A DNA stretch of 64,000 bases, from assembly GCF_008704855.1 (NCBI RefSeq), contig NZ_CP023691.1:7378001-7442000 (forward strand). Reading direction: 5' to 3'. The stretch is from Streptomyces platensis (lineage in GTDB: Bacteria > Actinomycetota > Actinomycetes > Streptomycetales > Streptomycetaceae). Below the pieces are notes generated by a model. The model searched no databases. It was not told where the DNA came from and worked only from the letters and a program-made list of their open reading frames with translations. A program made the translations under genes and the position numbers. Shown piece by piece: positions 52,045 to 60,341 of the stretch; position 1 is the first letter of the stretch; every line of letters starts with the position of its first letter.

Positions 52045-52506
52045 ATGGACAAGTCTGCCCGATCGTTACTGACCCAGGTGGAGTTCGACGCCGTCAGCTC
52101 CACCGTCCAGACCGACAACCCCGACGTCTCGGAGGACGACGCTGCGGTAATCGTCTCCGAGGCACTGGCGTTCGTCGCCACCTGCGCCCTGTTTCCCACC
52201 GCGCGCCTGGCCCCGTCCCGCGTGGTCGACGCGGGGTGGCATGCGCTCATCCTGCACACCCAGACCTACGCCGAACTGTGCGCGAGGCTCGGTGCCTTCG
52301 TTCACCACCGGCCCGAGGAACCCGACCCCGCCCGCTATGACCAGGACGTCATCGACCGCACCACGGCCTTGGTCGAGGAAGCCGGGTACAGCGTCAATGT
52401 TGATCTGTGGGGACCGCCGGACGGTGATCTGGTGTCGGTGGCCGCCAAGTGCCAGCACTCGGACGACAGCGGGCCGATCGTGACCATCCCTAAGCCCAAG
52501 GGCTAG
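52045..52506 (+). CDS. GRDP-like (glycine-rich domain-containing protein-like) family protein
   Basis: A 153-aa protein with the family motif VVDAGWHALILHTQTYAEL followed by GAFVHHRPEEPDP, close to the bacterial members of the GRDP-like family, of unknown function. AAGGAG lies 4 nt before the ATG at 52045. Codon 8 is TTA (52066-52068), the rare leucine codon read by bldA tRNA in Streptomyces, so translation may be tied to development. It is followed after 29 bp by a 54-aa ORF and a terminator. Confidence 0.7.
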   Translation: MDKSARSLLTQVEFDAVSSTVQTDNPDVSEDDAAVIVSEALAFVATCALFPTARLAPSRVVDAGWHALILHTQTYAELCARLGAFVHHRPEEPDPARYDQDVIDRTTALVEEAGYSVNVDLWGPPDGDLVSVAAKCQHSDDSGPIVTIPKPKG

Positions 52507-52535
52507 CCTGCCATTCCGCGACGAGAGGGAAAGCC

Positions 52536-52700
52536 ATGGAGTGGATCAACCCTGAGTACGCCGATCTCGTAAGGTCCATGCGGATCGCGGAAGCGGCTAT
52601 CGGCAGTGATGATCGTCCCCCGCTCCGCGGCTTCCTCATCCCGGGCAGCGCAGGCGACGGGGACCAGCAGGGCCCCAGCTTCCACCACCCCTCCGAGTGA
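52536..52700 (+). CDS. Small uncharacterised protein (54 aa)
   Basis: GAGAGGGAAAG lies 4-5 nt before the ATG. The product starts MEWINPEYADLVRSMRIAEA and ends in a Gly/Asp/Gln-rich, flexible tail with HHPSE. No cysteine, signal or known domain. It is 29 bp after the GRDP-like gene and 27 bp before a canonical terminator, so it is the last gene of that transcript. A conserved-looking N-terminal half and variable tail could be a partner or a modified peptide precursor. Confidence 0.6.
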   Translation: MEWINPEYADLVRSMRIAEAAIGSDDRPPLRGFLIPGSAGDGDQQGPSFHHPSE

Positions 52701-52727
52701 TAGGCGCAACCTGGAGCGAACCGTGTG

Positions 52728-52763
52728 CGTCCCGCCCGCTCTCCTGTGAGAGCGGGCGGGACG
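52728..52763 (+). terminator. Canonical intrinsic terminator (16-bp stem, T-rich tail)
   Basis: Positions 52728-52743 pair perfectly with 52748-52763 around a CTGT loop. TTGTTGCTTCT follows, making this the only hairpin in the window with a clear T-rich tail. Confidence 0.85.
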
Positions 52764-52834
52764 TTGTTGCTTCTGCTCATCCGCCGGGCGCTCGGCTACG
52801 GATCCGTTACGAGCGCACAACTGGGCGAAAGGCT

Positions 52835-53275
52835 TCAGCGGGCGGCGACGGCGGGTGTGGCGGCGGCTTCCGAAGTGGCCGGCGCGGCCGCGGCCCGCCG
52901 GTAGTAGTCGAGTTGCGTCACCCCGTTGTAGCCGTAGCTCTCCGGGTGCAGTTCGTGGAGCGCGACACCGGACCGGGGGAGTGGGCCGAGGAGGTCCGTC
53001 AGCAGTTCATCGGCCGCGGCGATGAAGGCGGCCTTCTCCGCGGCGCTGTTGGTGCCCGCGGTGAGGCTCGCCTCCACATGCGCGTCACGGCCGTCGGTCA
53101 GGGGCGTGCTGTCGATGTAATAGCGGCCGGGCGGCACCAGGTTGAGGTGGACGATGGTGCGCGCGGCGGACTTGCGCAGCACCGTGACCGCCAGCCGCGT
53201 CAGCCCCTCGGCCAGGGCGCGCTGGACGTCGGTGGGGAGGTCGGGGTCGGGGACGGTGACCCGGAAGTACGGCAT
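52835..53275 (-). CDS. Tautomerase family protein (4-oxalocrotonate tautomerase-like)
   Basis: A 146-aa protein beginning MPYFRVTVPDPDLP, so Pro becomes residue 1 after Met removal, the general base of the family. The VQRALAEGLTRLAVTVLRK helix and TIVHLNLVPPGRYYIDS strand follow the tautomerase pattern. A duplicated-length form (about twice 62 aa) with an Ala-rich tail. Natural substrate unknown. It is divergent from a LysR regulator, which probably controls it. Confidence 0.75.
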   Translation of the reverse strand: MPYFRVTVPDPDLPTDVQRALAEGLTRLAVTVLRKSAARTIVHLNLVPPGRYYIDSTPLTDGRDAHVEASLTAGTNSAAEKAAFIAAADELLTDLLGPLPRSGVALHELHPESYGYNGVTQLDYYRRAAAAPATSEAAATPAVAAR

Positions 53276-53372
53276 GGCTCTCCTCGGCATCTGCTCGGGG
53301 TGTCGCCGCCGGAACCGGCGGCACGGAGCCAGCGTCACCGAACCGGGCATCATTGATCCAACGCATAGCCGT

Positions 53373-53384
53373 CATAGGGATATG
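53373..53384. promoter_or_regulatory. CATA-N4-TATG dyad in front of the LysR gene
   Basis: CATA (53373-53376) and TATG (53381-53384) flank GGGA, 10 bp before the ATG at 53395. A direct CATAG copy lies just upstream. It may be part of an LTTR site for autoregulation. Confidence 0.3.
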
Positions 53385-53394
53385 AGGCCCCCGC

Positions 53395-54336
53395 ATGACC
53401 CTGAATCTGCCCCAGTTGAGGGCCTTCCTCGCCGTCGTCGACGCGGGCGGGTTCAGTGCGGCCGCCGCCGACCTGGGCATGAGCCAGTCGGCGGTGTCGC
53501 ACGCCGTCGCCTCCCTGGAACGCGAGTTGGCCGCCCCGCTGCTGATCCGTGCCCACCCCGTGCGGACGACCGCGCTCGGTGAACGGGTCCTGCCGCACGC
53601 CCGTATGGCGCTGTCGGCGGTCCGGGCCGTGGAGGAGATCGCGGCCGATGTCACCGGGACGATGACCGGCACCGTGCGGCTGGCCGCCACACCGACGGTC
53701 TGCCAGGGGCTGGTCCCCGGCCTGCTCCGGCACTGGCGCGAGGATCAGCCCCGGATCACCGTGCGGGTCTTCGAGGGCGACAGCGGCGAGGTCGCGGCCT
53801 GGCTGGAGGACGGGACGGCCGATGCCGCCATCCTGATCGACCCTGCCCCGGCCGCCGCCGGGAGGCGGCCCCAGGCCGACCCCGGCATCCAGCTCGCCAC
53901 GGACGAGTACCGGGCCCTGCTGCCCCGGGACCACCCGCTCGCGGACGAACCCGGTGTCGACCTCCGCGACCTGGAGGACGACCCGTTCCTGACCTCACCC
54001 AACGGCTGCGAGGCCCGGGTCCGTACGCTCCACCGCCGGGCCGGGCTGCGTTTCTCCCCCACGCACCGGGTGCGGGACCTGGCGACGCTGATCCGCATGG
54101 TGCAGGCCGGGATCGGCGTGACCGTCCTGTCCGAGGTCTCCCGCTCGCTGATCCCCGCCGACCTGGTCCTGCTCCCGCTGACGCCGCAGACCTCACGCCG
54201 CCTCGTACTGACCGGACCGCAGGCCCGCCCCTGGCACCCGGCGCTGCGCACCCTGGCGGAGTCGGCCGCCGGTCATCTGGCCCACACTGCCGCCCGGGCG
54301 GCGGAAGGCCACCCCCTGCCCAGCGGCAGCCGCTGA
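53395..54336 (+). CDS. LysR family transcriptional regulator
   Basis: A 313-aa LTTR: HTH (LRAFLAVVDAGGFSAAAADLGMSQSAVSHAVASLERELA in parts) and effector domain starting GTVRLAATPTVCQGLVPGLL. The recognition helix MSQSAVSHAVASLE is standard for the family. Divergent from the tautomerase gene across 119 bp. Ligand unknown, perhaps an aromatic ring-cleavage product as with other tautomerase-linked regulators. Confidence 0.87.
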   Translation: MTLNLPQLRAFLAVVDAGGFSAAAADLGMSQSAVSHAVASLERELAAPLLIRAHPVRTTALGERVLPHARMALSAVRAVEEIAADVTGTMTGTVRLAATPTVCQGLVPGLLRHWREDQPRITVRVFEGDSGEVAAWLEDGTADAAILIDPAPAAAGRRPQADPGIQLATDEYRALLPRDHPLADEPGVDLRDLEDDPFLTSPNGCEARVRTLHRRAGLRFSPTHRVRDLATLIRMVQAGIGVTVLSEVSRSLIPADLVLLPLTPQTSRRLVLTGPQARPWHPALRTLAESAAGHLAHTAARAAEGHPLPSGSR

Positions 54337-54342
54337 GCACTC

Positions 54343-54367
54343 GGGGCGCCGCGCCCGGCCGCGCCCC
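54343..54367. terminator. Short hairpin between LysR and methyltransferase genes
   Basis: GGGGCGC (54343-54349) pairs with GCGCCCC (54361-54367) around 11 nt, between convergent genes. Weak. Confidence 0.3.
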
Positions 54368-54382
54368 ACGGCCCGTTGAGGT

Positions 54383-55120
54383 TCATGCCCGGGCGTCGCG
54401 GCGGAACAGCGCCGCCCAGAGGAAGGCCTCGCCGAAGTACGGGGACTCCGGCGGCTCGTCATGCATACGCCGCAGCTCTACCTCCGTCAGGTCCGAGAAG
54501 ATCCGGCGCAGCGACTCGGGGCTGTAAGCGAGGCCGCCGTGCAGGCGGGACTGGCGGTAGAACTCGACGTCGGGGAGTTCGGAGCCCATCCCGCCGGCCG
54601 CGAAGCAGGTGAGCACGAGATGGCCGCCGGGTGCGAGCAGCCGGTCGAGGAGGGCGAGGTAGCTGATGCGGCGGTGCGGCGGCAGATGATGGAAGCAGCC
54701 GGAGTCGTGAATCAGGTCGTACGGACCGCTGAGTGCGTCACCGGCCGGCCCGAAGGCGTCGCCGCAGTGGAAGGCGACCTGCGCGCCCGCCTCCCGGGCA
54801 CGGTCCTCGGCCCAGGCCACGGCCGCCGGCGCGAGGTCGACGGCATCCACCTCGAACCCCAGCGAGGCGAGGTGCAGCGCATTGCGGCCCGGCCCGCAGC
54901 CCAGGTCGAGGGCCCGGCCCGGGGCGATCAGCCCGCGTTCGAGGTACGAGACCAGGTGCTCGTCCGGCTTCGCCACGAAGAACGGCACCGCCCTGTCCCG
55001 GTCCGCGTAGAAGCCGTCCCACCATGCGGCCCCCTCGCTCGTCCAGCGGTCGGCTTCCGGCGCGAACAGGCCGTCCAGAAGCCGGAGTACGTCGTCCATG
55101 GTGCGGATGTCCCGGTCCAT
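54383..55120 (-). CDS. Class I SAM-dependent methyltransferase
   Basis: A 245-aa enzyme. The SAM motif I is RALDLGCGPGRNALHLASLG, motif II lies in FEVDAVDLAPAAVAWA, and motif IV/V in YDLIHDSGCFHHLPPHRR. The layout resembles thiopurine-type and small-molecule methyltransferases (HDSGCFHH). AAGGGGG lies before the ATG at 55120; the acceptor is unknown. Monocistronic in appearance. Confidence 0.83.
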   Translation of the reverse strand: MDRDIRTMDDVLRLLDGLFAPEADRWTSEGAAWWDGFYADRDRAVPFFVAKPDEHLVSYLERGLIAPGRALDLGCGPGRNALHLASLGFEVDAVDLAPAAVAWAEDRAREAGAQVAFHCGDAFGPAGDALSGPYDLIHDSGCFHHLPPHRRISYLALLDRLLAPGGHLVLTCFAAGGMGSELPDVEFYRQSRLHGGLAYSPESLRRIFSDLTEVELRRMHDEPPESPYFGEAFLWAALFRRDARA

Positions 55121-55268
55121 CCGGTCCCCCTTTCCTCCGCGGCGATCGTAGGGTCGATGAGGACAAAAGCCCAGATCGGAGGGGATGTCGGGATGCTGTC
55201 ACCGGCGGTGTGCGCGGCTGGGGTGAGGGGGTGAAGGGTGTCACCTATGGCCTGGGGTGCGGTGGCTC

Positions 55269-56543
55269 TCACGCCCCTGTCGAGGTCCGGGGAGGGGGTA
55301 ATTCCCGGTGCGCCGGGGCGAGTTTTCCGGCCGGTTTCCGGTCGGCCCGGGTGCTGTCTTCGTCCTGCGCCGTCTGACGTTCCGGCACCACCGGGCGCAG
55401 CCCGGGTGCCAGGGCGAGTGTGACCGCGACCGACGCGGCCGCCATCGCCGCCATCGCGGTCGCGGGCGAGGTGCGCTCGGCGATGGCACCGGCCAGGGCG
55501 GCGCCCACACCCTGGAGGGTCAGCATGCCGGAGGAGTGCAACCCCAGGGCGTGGCCGCTCAGTTCGTCCGGGGTCAGGGACAGCAGACGCTCCTGGAGCG
55601 GGAGGTTCGCCGCATAGCCGACGGTGGCGAGCAGTACCGCGGCCACCGCGAGGGGGAGCGCCGGGCGGACGGCGAACAGCAGATAGGGCGCGGCGAGCAG
55701 CAGACACAGCGGGACGCAGAGCCGTGGTCGCCACCGCCGGGGGACGCATCTGCCGATCAGGACGTCCCCGGTCAGCATGCCGAGGGCGCCGCAGGCGAAG
55801 AGGAGGCCCGCGTGCCGGGGCGCGTAGGGCACATAGAGGGACTCGCAGCCGACGATCAGCCCGTTGGGCACCCACAGGGCGAGATAGACGGTGCGGCGGG
55901 GGCCGGCGGACCACAGGCGGGCGTTGTTCCGCCAGGTGTCGGCCACGGACGCCCGGCCCGCGGCGCGCGGGGGCCGCGGGCCGAGACCGCACCGGGCGAC
56001 GACCGCGGCGGCGGCGTACAGCGCGGCGCCGGCGAGCAGGGTGCCGCGTGCCGACAGGACGGTCACCAGCACCCCGCCGACCGCGAACCCGCAGATCTGT
56101 AGCAGCCCGTCGGACATATTGAGCACCGAGCGGCCCAGCGGATAGCCCTCGCGCGCGAGGATCTCGTGGAGCAGCCCGTAGCGCACTCCGCCGCCCAGCG
56201 ACGAGACCGGGCCCAGCGCCAGGAGGACGGCGAAGGCCGCCCACACGGGCAGCCCCGGGAGGGCCTGGACGGCGGTGCCGAGGCCGAGGAGCAGCGCCAG
56301 GCCGGTCAGCGCGGCACGCGGCGGCATCCGGTCGGCCGCCGACAGCAGGGTCGCCGCACCGATCACCTGGGCGAGGGCCGGCCCGAACATGGCGAGGGCG
56401 GAGAGCAGCGGCGAGCCGGTCGCGGCGTAGACCCGGTGGCCCAGGGCCAGTCCGCTCATGGTCTGGGCCGCCACCTGAAGGGCGGTGGTGAGGAAGAACG
56501 GGGTGAACTCCGGTGTACGGAAGAGCTGTCGGTAGGTACGCAC
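55269..56543 (-). CDS. MFS transporter
   Basis: A 424-aa membrane protein, starting at GTG (VRTYRQLFRTPEFTPFFL), with about 12 hydrophobic segments: for example ALTGLALLLGLGTAVQALPGL and LCVPLCLLLAAPYLLFAVRPAL. Similar to the actinobacterial drug-exporter type with FRTPEFTPFFLTTALQ. It is divergent from the DUF5937/ArsR-like regulator gene across 99 bp, which suggests control by it. A hydrophilic C-terminal tail of about 35 residues follows the last span. Confidence 0.78.
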   Translation of the reverse strand: MRTYRQLFRTPEFTPFFLTTALQVAAQTMSGLALGHRVYAATGSPLLSALAMFGPALAQVIGAATLLSAADRMPPRAALTGLALLLGLGTAVQALPGLPVWAAFAVLLALGPVSSLGGGVRYGLLHEILAREGYPLGRSVLNMSDGLLQICGFAVGGVLVTVLSARGTLLAGAALYAAAAVVARCGLGPRPPRAAGRASVADTWRNNARLWSAGPRRTVYLALWVPNGLIVGCESLYVPYAPRHAGLLFACGALGMLTGDVLIGRCVPRRWRPRLCVPLCLLLAAPYLLFAVRPALPLAVAAVLLATVGYAANLPLQERLLSLTPDELSGHALGLHSSGMLTLQGVGAALAGAIAERTSPATAMAAMAAASVAVTLALAPGLRPVVPERQTAQDEDSTRADRKPAGKLAPAHRELPPPRTSTGA

Positions 56544-56642
56544 GGTTCGGGAGTCTCGGGGGCCGCGCGGCCGGGGCGTTACTGTTTCGCGGGTCGGCGA
56601 AACCACGGCGAGCCGCGCGGGGCGGGGGAGAGGGCGGAGGAG

Positions 56643-57647
56643 ATGGGCTGGTGGGAGGTCAGCGCGGACACCCTCGCCGGAAGCCGCTTCGTACTCTCCC
56701 CGCTGGCCGAGACCATCGCCGCGCTGAAGACCCTGCACCGCGGCTCGGCCGCGCATCCGGGGGAGAGTGCTTGGCTCGCGCGCCATGGGCCCGCCTATCG
56801 CGGACGGCTGGCCGATGACCCGGTCACCGCCGTCCTGGTCCGAGCCGCTCTCGGGCACCGCTGGAACGCGACCTTCCTGACCCCCACCCCGGCCGCGGAA
56901 GGCGCCGGGGAAGCGCCGTCCTTCACCGACGAGTTGGCGGCCGTCCGCGCGACCTCGCCCGATATCGCCCGCGCCGATCTGGCCGTGTCCCTGGGCGGCC
57001 GGCCGCTCCCCGGCCCGCTGCGCCGCGCCGACGATCTGCCCGAGCGCACCGCCGGTCTGCTGGAGTGGGTGTGGCAGGAAGCGGTGCTGCCGTACTGGCC
57101 ACGGCGCCGGCGGGTCCTGGAGGCCGATGTCCTCGCCCGCGGCGCGCAGTTGAGCCGGGGCGGCTGGACCGCGGCGCTGGACGGGATGCGCCCCGGGATG
57201 CGCTGGCTCGGCGCGAACCGGCTGCAGATCACGGCGGCCGACGACCACCCGCCGCGGGAACTCGCCGGGGCGCAGCTGTTGTTCGTCCCGGTCACCCCGC
57301 GTCAGAGCTGGGTCTCGTGGGACGTGCGCCCGGCCGCGGGCGGACACCGTTCCGCCGTGGTGTATCCCTGCTCGGGCGCGCTGGCCGGGACCGGCCGGGT
57401 GGCGGCGCCCGAGCAGCTGGGTGCCTTGCTGGGCCCCGCGCGGGCGGGCGTTCTCGTCCTCCTCGGCACGCCCAAGAGCACCACTCAGCTGGTGGCGCTG
57501 ACCGGTCAGGGGCTGGGGTCGGTCGGCCGGCACCTCAAGGTGCTGTCGGAGGCCCGGCTGGTCGGCCGCCGCCGGGCCGGACGGTCCGTGCTCTACTTCC
57601 GGACGGCGGTCGGCGAGGCCCTGGTGGCAGCGCAGTGTGACGCATGA
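56643..57647 (+). CDS. ArsR-like winged-helix regulator with N-terminal DUF5937-type domain
   Basis: A 334-aa regulator. The N-terminal part (SRFVLSPLAETIAALKTLHRG) and the middle match the Streptomyces family that carries a DUF5937-like domain; the C-terminal about 70 residues are an ArsR-like winged helix (PKSTTQLVALTGQGLGSVGRHLKVLSEARLV in parts). GGAGG precedes the ATG. Its arrangement, divergent from an MFS transporter, is typical of efflux regulators. The effector is unknown. Confidence 0.77.
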   Translation: MGWWEVSADTLAGSRFVLSPLAETIAALKTLHRGSAAHPGESAWLARHGPAYRGRLADDPVTAVLVRAALGHRWNATFLTPTPAAEGAGEAPSFTDELAAVRATSPDIARADLAVSLGGRPLPGPLRRADDLPERTAGLLEWVWQEAVLPYWPRRRRVLEADVLARGAQLSRGGWTAALDGMRPGMRWLGANRLQITAADDHPPRELAGAQLLFVPVTPRQSWVSWDVRPAAGGHRSAVVYPCSGALAGTGRVAAPEQLGALLGPARAGVLVLLGTPKSTTQLVALTGQGLGSVGRHLKVLSEARLVGRRRAGRSVLYFRTAVGEALVAAQCDA

Positions 57648-57759
57648 GAAGGGTGTTCCTGCCGCGTCGTCCCATGGGCCCGGCACCCCGAAAATCATGG
57701 GGTTCTGCCTTGCTCTCTTCAGGGGCGCGTGCCTCAATGGGCAGCGATTCAGGTCGCTG

Positions 57760-57782
57760 ACCGTCCGTCAGATCTGGACGGT
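57760..57782. promoter_or_regulatory. ACCGTCC-N9-GGACGGT dyad
   Basis: Perfect 7-bp arms lie between the HTH gene (stop 57647) and the secreted protein gene (start 57898). It could be a weak terminator or an operator for the secreted protein. Confidence 0.35.
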
Positions 57783-57897
57783 GTGTCGGCACGGGGTCCG
57801 ACCGCGGCCCCCGGGTGGCTGCCTGTCGTTCCTCCCGCACCCCTCGACGGCCGGTGCCATGGACCTGCACCCCCCTCATGAAGGCGGTAACCCCCCT

Positions 57898-58374
57898 ATG
57901 AAGCACCTCAGACCCGGCAGATTCGGCTTCCGTACGGCACTTGTCGTCGCCGTCGCCACCGCGGGCACCCTCGCGATGGCACCGGCCGCCCCCGCGGTGA
58001 CCCCCGGCACCGCCACCCTCTCCTTCAACTGCGGCTTCTACGGTTCCGGTACGGGGACGCTCACCGCGACCCAGAACGGCACGGCCGCGACCATCAGCCT
58101 CTCCACCTCGGCGATCACCTCACCCATACCCATCGGTGCGAACTCGGTGGCGTCCACCCTCACCCTCACCAAGAACGGCTCCGGGACCACACAGTTCACC
58201 GGCAAGGCCAACCCGGCGATCCCGGCCGGCAGTCCGGTCTCCACCGGACCGCTGAAAGGTACGGTCGCCGCGGGCGACCGCCTGGAGGCCACGTCCCTGA
58301 AGGTCGTGGTGCTGGGCATCACGGCCACCTGCAACGCCACGTCCAAGCAGTCGCCCGGACCGTTCGTCTTCTGA
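57898..58374 (+). CDS. Small secreted protein
   Basis: A 158-aa protein with a Sec signal (FRTALVVAVATAGTLAMAPAAPA, cleavage near residue 33). The mature part is Thr/Ser/Gly-rich and beta-strand-like with two cysteines (FNCGFYGSG near the start, ITATCNATS near the end) that could form a disulfide. Resembles short secreted Streptomyces proteins of DUF6801-like appearance; function unknown. GAAGGCGG lies 11-13 nt before the ATG. A 7-codon ORF just upstream ends across the start as ATGA. Confidence 0.7.
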   Translation: MKHLRPGRFGFRTALVVAVATAGTLAMAPAAPAVTPGTATLSFNCGFYGSGTGTLTATQNGTAATISLSTSAITSPIPIGANSVASTLTLTKNGSGTTQFTGKANPAIPAGSPVSTGPLKGTVAAGDRLEATSLKVVVLGITATCNATSKQSPGPFVF

Positions 58375-58380
58375 GAGACG

Positions 58381-58418
58381 GGCGGGGGCCGGCGGACCCA
58401 CGCCCGCCGGCCCCCGCC
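58381..58418. terminator. Perfect 15-bp bidirectional hairpin
   Basis: GGCGGGGGCCGGCGG (58381-58395) and its complement (58404-58418) with an 8-nt loop, starting 6 bp after the secreted protein stop and before the convergent permease stop. Confidence 0.8.
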
Positions 58419-58449
58419 GTACGACCGCCGCCCGGTCAGCGGGCGTGGC

Positions 58450-59901
58450 TCACAGCATCCCCGGGCCGTCCCCCGCGCCGGAGGCCTCCCGTTCCGCCCG
58501 CGCCAGGTTCGAGCGGCGGTAGGAGTAGGTGAAGTAGATGACCATGCCGATCACGAACCACACCGCGAACCGGACCCAGGTCTGCCACGCCAGGAACGTG
58601 ATCAGCCAGATCGAGAAGCACACCCCGATCGCCGGCACCACCGGCATACCCGGCGTACGGAACGTCCGCGGCAGGTCGGGGCGCTTGTAGCGGAGCACGA
58701 TCACCGCGATGCAGACCACCACGAACGCGAGCAGGATGCCGATGTTCGTCAGCTCGGCGGCCTCACCGATCGGCAGGAAGCCCGCGATGGCCGCGGAGGC
58801 GAAGCCGACGATCCAGGTCACCCTGGTCGGCACATGGTGCTTGGGGCTCGTCTTGGCGAACCATTTCGGCAGCAGACCGTCGCGGCTCATCGAGAACCAC
58901 ACCCGGGTCACCCCGAGCATGAAGGTGAACATGACGGTCAGAATGCCGATGATCGCGCCGACCGCGATGACATCCGCGAGGCTGCTCAGCCCCACCGACT
59001 TGAACGCCGACGAGAATCCGCTCTCCGGGTCGATGTCCTTGTAGTTCTGCATACCCGTCAGCACCAGGCAGGCGAGGACATACAGCACCATCGAGATCGC
59101 CAGCGAATACATGATCGCCTTCGGCATATGGCGCTGGGCGTCCTTGGACTCCTCGGCCGCGGTGCTCATCGCGTCATAGCCGAAGACGGCGAAGAAGACG
59201 GTGGCCGCGCCGGTGAAGGCACCGGTCACCCCGAACGGGAAGAACGGGTGGTAGTTCGAGGTGTTGATGTGGAAGAAGCCGACCGCGATCACCACGATGA
59301 CCACCAGGACCTTCAGGCCCACCACGATCGTCTCGAAGCGTGCGGCGTTCTTGATGCCCAGCGTCAGCAGATAGGCGATCAGCAGACAGAGCACCGCGGC
59401 GAAAAGGTCCACCCGGTGCCCCGGCCCCGTTCCCGGCGCGCCCAGCATCCAGGCGGGCAGATCGACGCCCATTTCGCCGAGCAGAAAGCCGAAATAGCCG
59501 GAGATGCCGATCGCGACCACCGCCACGATCGCGGTGTACTCCAGCAGCAGATCCCAGCCGATGAACCAGCCCGCCACCTCACCGAGGACCGCATAGCCAT
59601 AGGTGTAGGCCGAGCCCGCCTTCGGGATCAGCCCGGCGAATTCGGCGTAGGAAAACGCCGCCGCGGCGCTCGCGATGCCCGCGATGAGAAAGGAGATCAG
59701 CACCGCCGGTCCGGCCTTCTCATTCGCGACGGTGCCGGCCAGTGTGAAGATTCCCGCGCCGATGATCCCGCCGACGCCGATGGCGGTCAGCTGCCACAGG
59801 CCGAGCGCCCGGGTGAGCTGCTCGCTCGCGGTGCCTTCCGCCTCTTCAATGTGTTCGATCGGTTTACGGCGCAATACGCCCTGTCCCGCGCGCAGGCCCA
59901 T
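58450..59901 (-). CDS. APC superfamily amino acid permease (cationic amino acid transporter type)
   Basis: A 483-aa permease with 12 or more membrane spans. Family landmarks are LTAIGVGGIIGAGIFTLAGT, FSYAEFAGLIPKAGSAYTYGY, FFAVFGYDAMSTAAEESKDAQRHMP (in parts) and MSRDGLLPKWFAK, which fit the CAT (cationic amino acid) branch. GGAGGG lies 6 nt before the ATG at 59901; the ATG at 59907 abuts it. Uptake of basic or branched amino acids is likely. Monocistronic. Confidence 0.87.
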   Translation of the reverse strand: MGLRAGQGVLRRKPIEHIEEAEGTASEQLTRALGLWQLTAIGVGGIIGAGIFTLAGTVANEKAGPAVLISFLIAGIASAAAAFSYAEFAGLIPKAGSAYTYGYAVLGEVAGWFIGWDLLLEYTAIVAVVAIGISGYFGFLLGEMGVDLPAWMLGAPGTGPGHRVDLFAAVLCLLIAYLLTLGIKNAARFETIVVGLKVLVVIVVIAVGFFHINTSNYHPFFPFGVTGAFTGAATVFFAVFGYDAMSTAAEESKDAQRHMPKAIMYSLAISMVLYVLACLVLTGMQNYKDIDPESGFSSAFKSVGLSSLADVIAVGAIIGILTVMFTFMLGVTRVWFSMSRDGLLPKWFAKTSPKHHVPTRVTWIVGFASAAIAGFLPIGEAAELTNIGILLAFVVVCIAVIVLRYKRPDLPRTFRTPGMPVVPAIGVCFSIWLITFLAWQTWVRFAVWFVIGMVIYFTYSYRRSNLARAEREASGAGDGPGML

Positions 59902-60026
59902 CGTCATCCCTCCGTACGCTCCGTCGTGGTCCGACGGCGGATCATCATGGACCCTCGGGGGCGACTAAGGAAGGCGACTCCCTAGTACTGTCGGGACTCG
60001 CCGGGAGACGTACACGGGAGAGGTGT

Positions 60027-60242
60027 TCAATCGGCGTCCTCCAGCCGGAAACCGACCTTCAGGCCGACCTGGTAATGGTCGATCTCGCCGTTGACGATAT
60101 GCCCGCGGACCTGGGTGATCTCGAACCAGTCGAGATTGCGCAGGGTCTCCGAGGCGCGCTTGATGCCATTTTTGACCGCGGCGTCCATGCTCTGCTGGGA
60201 CGTACCGACGATCTCGGTCACACGATAGGTGCGGTCGGTCAC
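60027..60242 (-). CDS. Dodecin
   Basis: A 71-aa protein starting at GTG (VTDRTYRVTEIVGTS), with GGGAG 8 nt upstream. The dodecin pattern is clear: YRVTEIVGTSQQSMDAAV, RASETLRNLDWFEI and YQVGLKVGFRLED. Dodecins form hollow dodecamers that bind flavins, storing or buffering FMN/riboflavin. The conserved Trp of the flavin site is W in LDWFEI. Confidence 0.9.
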   Translation of the reverse strand: MTDRTYRVTEIVGTSQQSMDAAVKNGIKRASETLRNLDWFEITQVRGHIVNGEIDHYQVGLKVGFRLEDAD

Positions 60243-60341
60243 GGTGGTCTCCCTCGCCGGGGCGGCGCTCCGCCCGTCCACTTTCCACCGTGCATCAGGG
60301 CGCGGCAGCCCACCAGCGGAGCGGCGGGCGGGCCCGGGGAT

